This document shows, piece by piece, positions 31,943 through 33,741 of a stretch of DNA of 33,741 nt. The DNA lies in the NCBI GenBank assembly GCA_003136635.1, contig PLFD01000059.1:33413-67153 (forward strand). Reading direction: 5' to 3'. This DNA is from a candidate division FCPU426 bacterium. GTDB taxonomy: Bacteria > Oederibacteriota > Muellerivitia > Muellerivitales > Muellerivitaceae. Position 1 is the stretch's first letter. Each line of letters begins with the position of its first letter. Under the pieces are notes generated by a model that saw only the letters and a list, made by a program, of their open reading frames with translations, did not search any database and was not told where the DNA came from. A program made the translations under genes and the position numbers.

Positions 31943-33741
31943 TCTACATTCACCAAATAACGATTTACCCGTTTTTCATCTTTCAATAATTTTTCTGACA
32001 AAAACTGCCCAGTATATGACTTTTTCAGTTCTATGATTTCGCCAACTGACCCGGTACCTAAAACTTGTCCCCCTGCTTCTCCGCCTTCAGGCCCCAAATC
32101 AATTATGTAATCCGCAGTTTTTATGACATCCAGATTATGTTCAATAACAACTACAGTATTGCCAGCCTTAACCAATCGTTTCAAAACCAAAATTAAATGA
32201 TGAACATCCGCAAAATGAAGGCCTGTGGTTGGTTCATCCATAATATAAATTGTCTTACCAGTACTGCGTTTTCCAAGTTCGGTCGATAGCTTCACACGCT
32301 GAGCTTCCCCTCCCGATAAGGTCGTCGCAGGTTGTCCGAGTTTAATATAACCCAAGCCAACATCATGTAATGTCTCCAATACCTTTTTAATCTTTGGAAT
32401 TGCTGCAAAAAAAGAAATTCCTTCTTCGATACTTAAATCTAAAACCTCAGATATATTTTTATCTTTATATTTTATTTCCAATGTTTCTCGATTGTATCTT
32501 TTACCTTTACAAACTTCGCAAGGAACATAAACGTCCGGTAAAAAATGCATTTCAATTTTTATAACACCATCACCTTCACATGCCTCACAACGCCCGCCTT
32601 TAACATTAAAACTAAAACGCCCCTCTTTGTATCCTCGAGCCTTTGATTCCGGTAATTGAGAAAAAAGATCACGAACAATCGTAAAAACACCCGTATATGT
32701 TGCGGGATTGGATCTAGGTGTTCGTCCAATTGGTGATTGGTCTATTTCAATAACTTTATCTATATGTTCAATACCTTCCAACAATTCAAAATCAGAAGGT
32801 TTTGTCCGCAAACGATAGAGTCCATGGATTAAAGCCGGATAAAGAGTTTCCATTACTAGAGTACTTTTACCGGATCCCGAAACACCCGTAACAGCCACTA
32901 AACATTCCAGTGGAAACTTAACTGTTAAATTTTTTAAATTATTCTTGGTGGCACCCTTTAGTAACAGTGCTTTATTAAAATCATTATCAGAAGTTAAAAG
33001 CGCTGGTATTGAAAGTTTCCCGGAAAGATATTGTCCAGTCAAAGAACGTTTAGTCGAAACAATCAGGTCAAGACTACCCGCAGCAACCACTTCCCCTCCC
33101 TGAATTCCCGCACCGACGCCCATGTCCACAACGAAATCTGCCGCCTCAATCGTATCTTCGTCATGCTCAACCACAATAACTGTATTTCCGATATCCCTTA
33201 AATGGTTTAACGTATTTAACAATTTAACGTTGTCTTTTTGGTGTAAACCTATTGAAGGTTCGTCAAGAATATACAAAACGCCCACCAAAGCGCTCCCGAT
33301 TTGAGTCGCAAGATGAATTCTTTGAGCTTCTCCGCCGGATAAAGTAGAAGTCGTTCTGTCCAAAGTTAAATAATCCAGTCCAACGTTTTCTAAAAAAAGA
33401 AGTCTACTTTTGATCTCTTTCAGAATTTGATTTCCAATAGCAAGAGATCTTGAGTTCAATTTTAAATCCCCAAAAAATTTTAAAGAGCCTTTTACTGATA
33501 GCTTAGTCACGTCAACAATGTTTCTACCATTAATCGTAATTGCCAAACTTTCAGGCTTTAAACGACTACCCTTACAATCACGACAAGCTTTGCTAACTAA
33601 GTATTTCTCTATATCCTCACGGATATATTCAGAATCAGTTTCGTGATATCTTCTTTCGAGATTTTTAATGACACCTTCAAACGGGCCCCAAAATTTTTGT
33701 TGATAACTGCCTTTTTTAATTTTAAATTCTATTTCTTCATC
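31939..33741 (-). CDS. uvrA: UvrABC excinuclease subunit A, partial (5' end beyond the window)
   Basis: The damage-recognition ATPase of nucleotide excision repair. 600 codons are present in an unbroken frame to the last base of the window. UvrA is normally about 940 aa, so roughly the first 340 residues (first Walker A and first zinc module) lie outside. Visible in order: [14 protein letters not shown], the ABC signature [12 protein letters not shown] with [13 protein letters not shown], the second Walker [11 protein letters not shown], and the zinc-finger cysteines in CEACEGDG and [10 protein letters not shown]. The second signature [12 protein letters not shown] follows, then [11 protein letters not shown]. 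The protein continues upstream of the TTG at 33546, which is not the start. No frameshift was seen. Confidence 0.97.
   Translation of the reverse strand, partial: DEEIEFKIKKGSYQQKFWGPFEGVIKNLERRYHETDSEYIREDIEKYLVSKACRDCKGSRLKPESLAITINGRNIVDVTKLSVKGSLKFFGDLKLNSRSLAIGNQILKEIKSRLLFLENVGLDYLTLDRTTSTLSGGEAQRIHLATQIGSALVGVLYILDEPSIGLHQKDNVKLLNTLNHLRDIGNTVIVVEHDEDTIEAADFVVDMGVGAGIQGGEVVAAGSLDLIVSTKRSLTGQYLSGKLSIPALLTSDNDFNKALLLKGATKNNLKNLTVKFPLECLVAVTGVSGSGKSTLVMETLYPALIHGLYRLRTKPSDFELLEGIEHIDKVIEIDQSPIGRTPRSNPATYTGVFTIVRDLFSQLPESKARGYKEGRFSFNVKGGRCEACEGDGVIKIEMHFLPDVYVPCEVCKGKRYNRETLEIKYKDKNISEVLDLSIEEGISFFAAIPKIKKVLETLHDVGLGYIKLGQPATTLSGGEAQRVKLSTELGKRSTGKTIYIMDEPTTGLHFADVHHLILVLKRLVKAGNTVVVIEHNLDVIKTADYIIDLGPEGGEAGGQVLGTGSVGEIIELKKSYTGQFLSEKLLKDEKRVNRYLVNVD

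Noticed and set aside
1..33741. CRISPR arrays, tRNA genes, transposases, phage genes
   Set aside because: I looked for regular direct repeats with spacers, tRNA cloverleaf patterns and transposase or integrase motifs. None was found by eye.

Overview
The window looks like a chromosomal segment from a Gram-negative bacterium of an uncultured lineage with low-to-mid GC. It carries signal peptides, outer-membrane beta-barrels and a PorV/PorQ-type protein, together with a C5 tetrapyrrole pathway, an 11-gene complex I locus and a 6S RNA. The style (PorV-type protein, Thr/Pro-rich linkers joined to TPR domains, cobA-hemD fusion) resembles Elusimicrobiota or Omnitrophota-type bacteria, but that is an impression and not a test. 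The standard genetic code is used: TGA is a real stop in many ATGA and GTGA overlaps. ATG, GTG and several TTG starts are used. GC content drifts by eye from over 55% in parts of the left-end xylanase gene to about 35-40% in the right half.

Layout. (1) 1-7023, minus strand: a CTTGGTG-type repeat hairpin, a secreted GH10 xylanase, a GT39/ArnT-like membrane glycosyltransferase with a TPR-like tail, and glycogen phosphorylase translationally coupled to a small membrane protein. (2) 7024-10172, plus strand: a 13-bp inverted repeat, a strong sigma-70-type promoter and 6S RNA, then rarA, 5-formyl-THF cyclo-ligase and a YmdB-type phosphodiesterase. (3) 10169-18855, minus strand: a packed heme operon hemX-hemA-hemC-cobA/hemD-hemB-hemL, ending in two paralogous exported TPR proteins, one of which also has an outer-membrane barrel. 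(4) 18955-29058, minus strand: a 14-bp stem terminator and nuoA-B-C-D-H-I-J-K-L-M-N, with no nuoE, F or G. (5) 29151-33741, minus strand: a long-chain polyprenyl diphosphate synthase, a Crp-like cyclic-nucleotide-binding regulator, a PorV-like outer-membrane protein and a 5'-truncated uvrA.

How it fits together. The prenyl synthase (quinone side chain), the Nuo complex and the heme genes together suggest a membrane respiratory chain. The electron donor to complex I is open because the NADH-binding module is absent here. The genes seen make uroporphyrinogen III and precorrin-2; hemE and later heme steps are not in the window.

Most genes are recognisable housekeeping families, and no obvious defence, mobile or biosynthetic system was seen. 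The points most worth a second look are the TPR/beta-barrel paralog pair in the heme operon, the loss of the canonical TM7 lysine in NuoM, a cysteine cluster in a NuoN loop, and the 6S RNA locus with its flanking inverted repeat.
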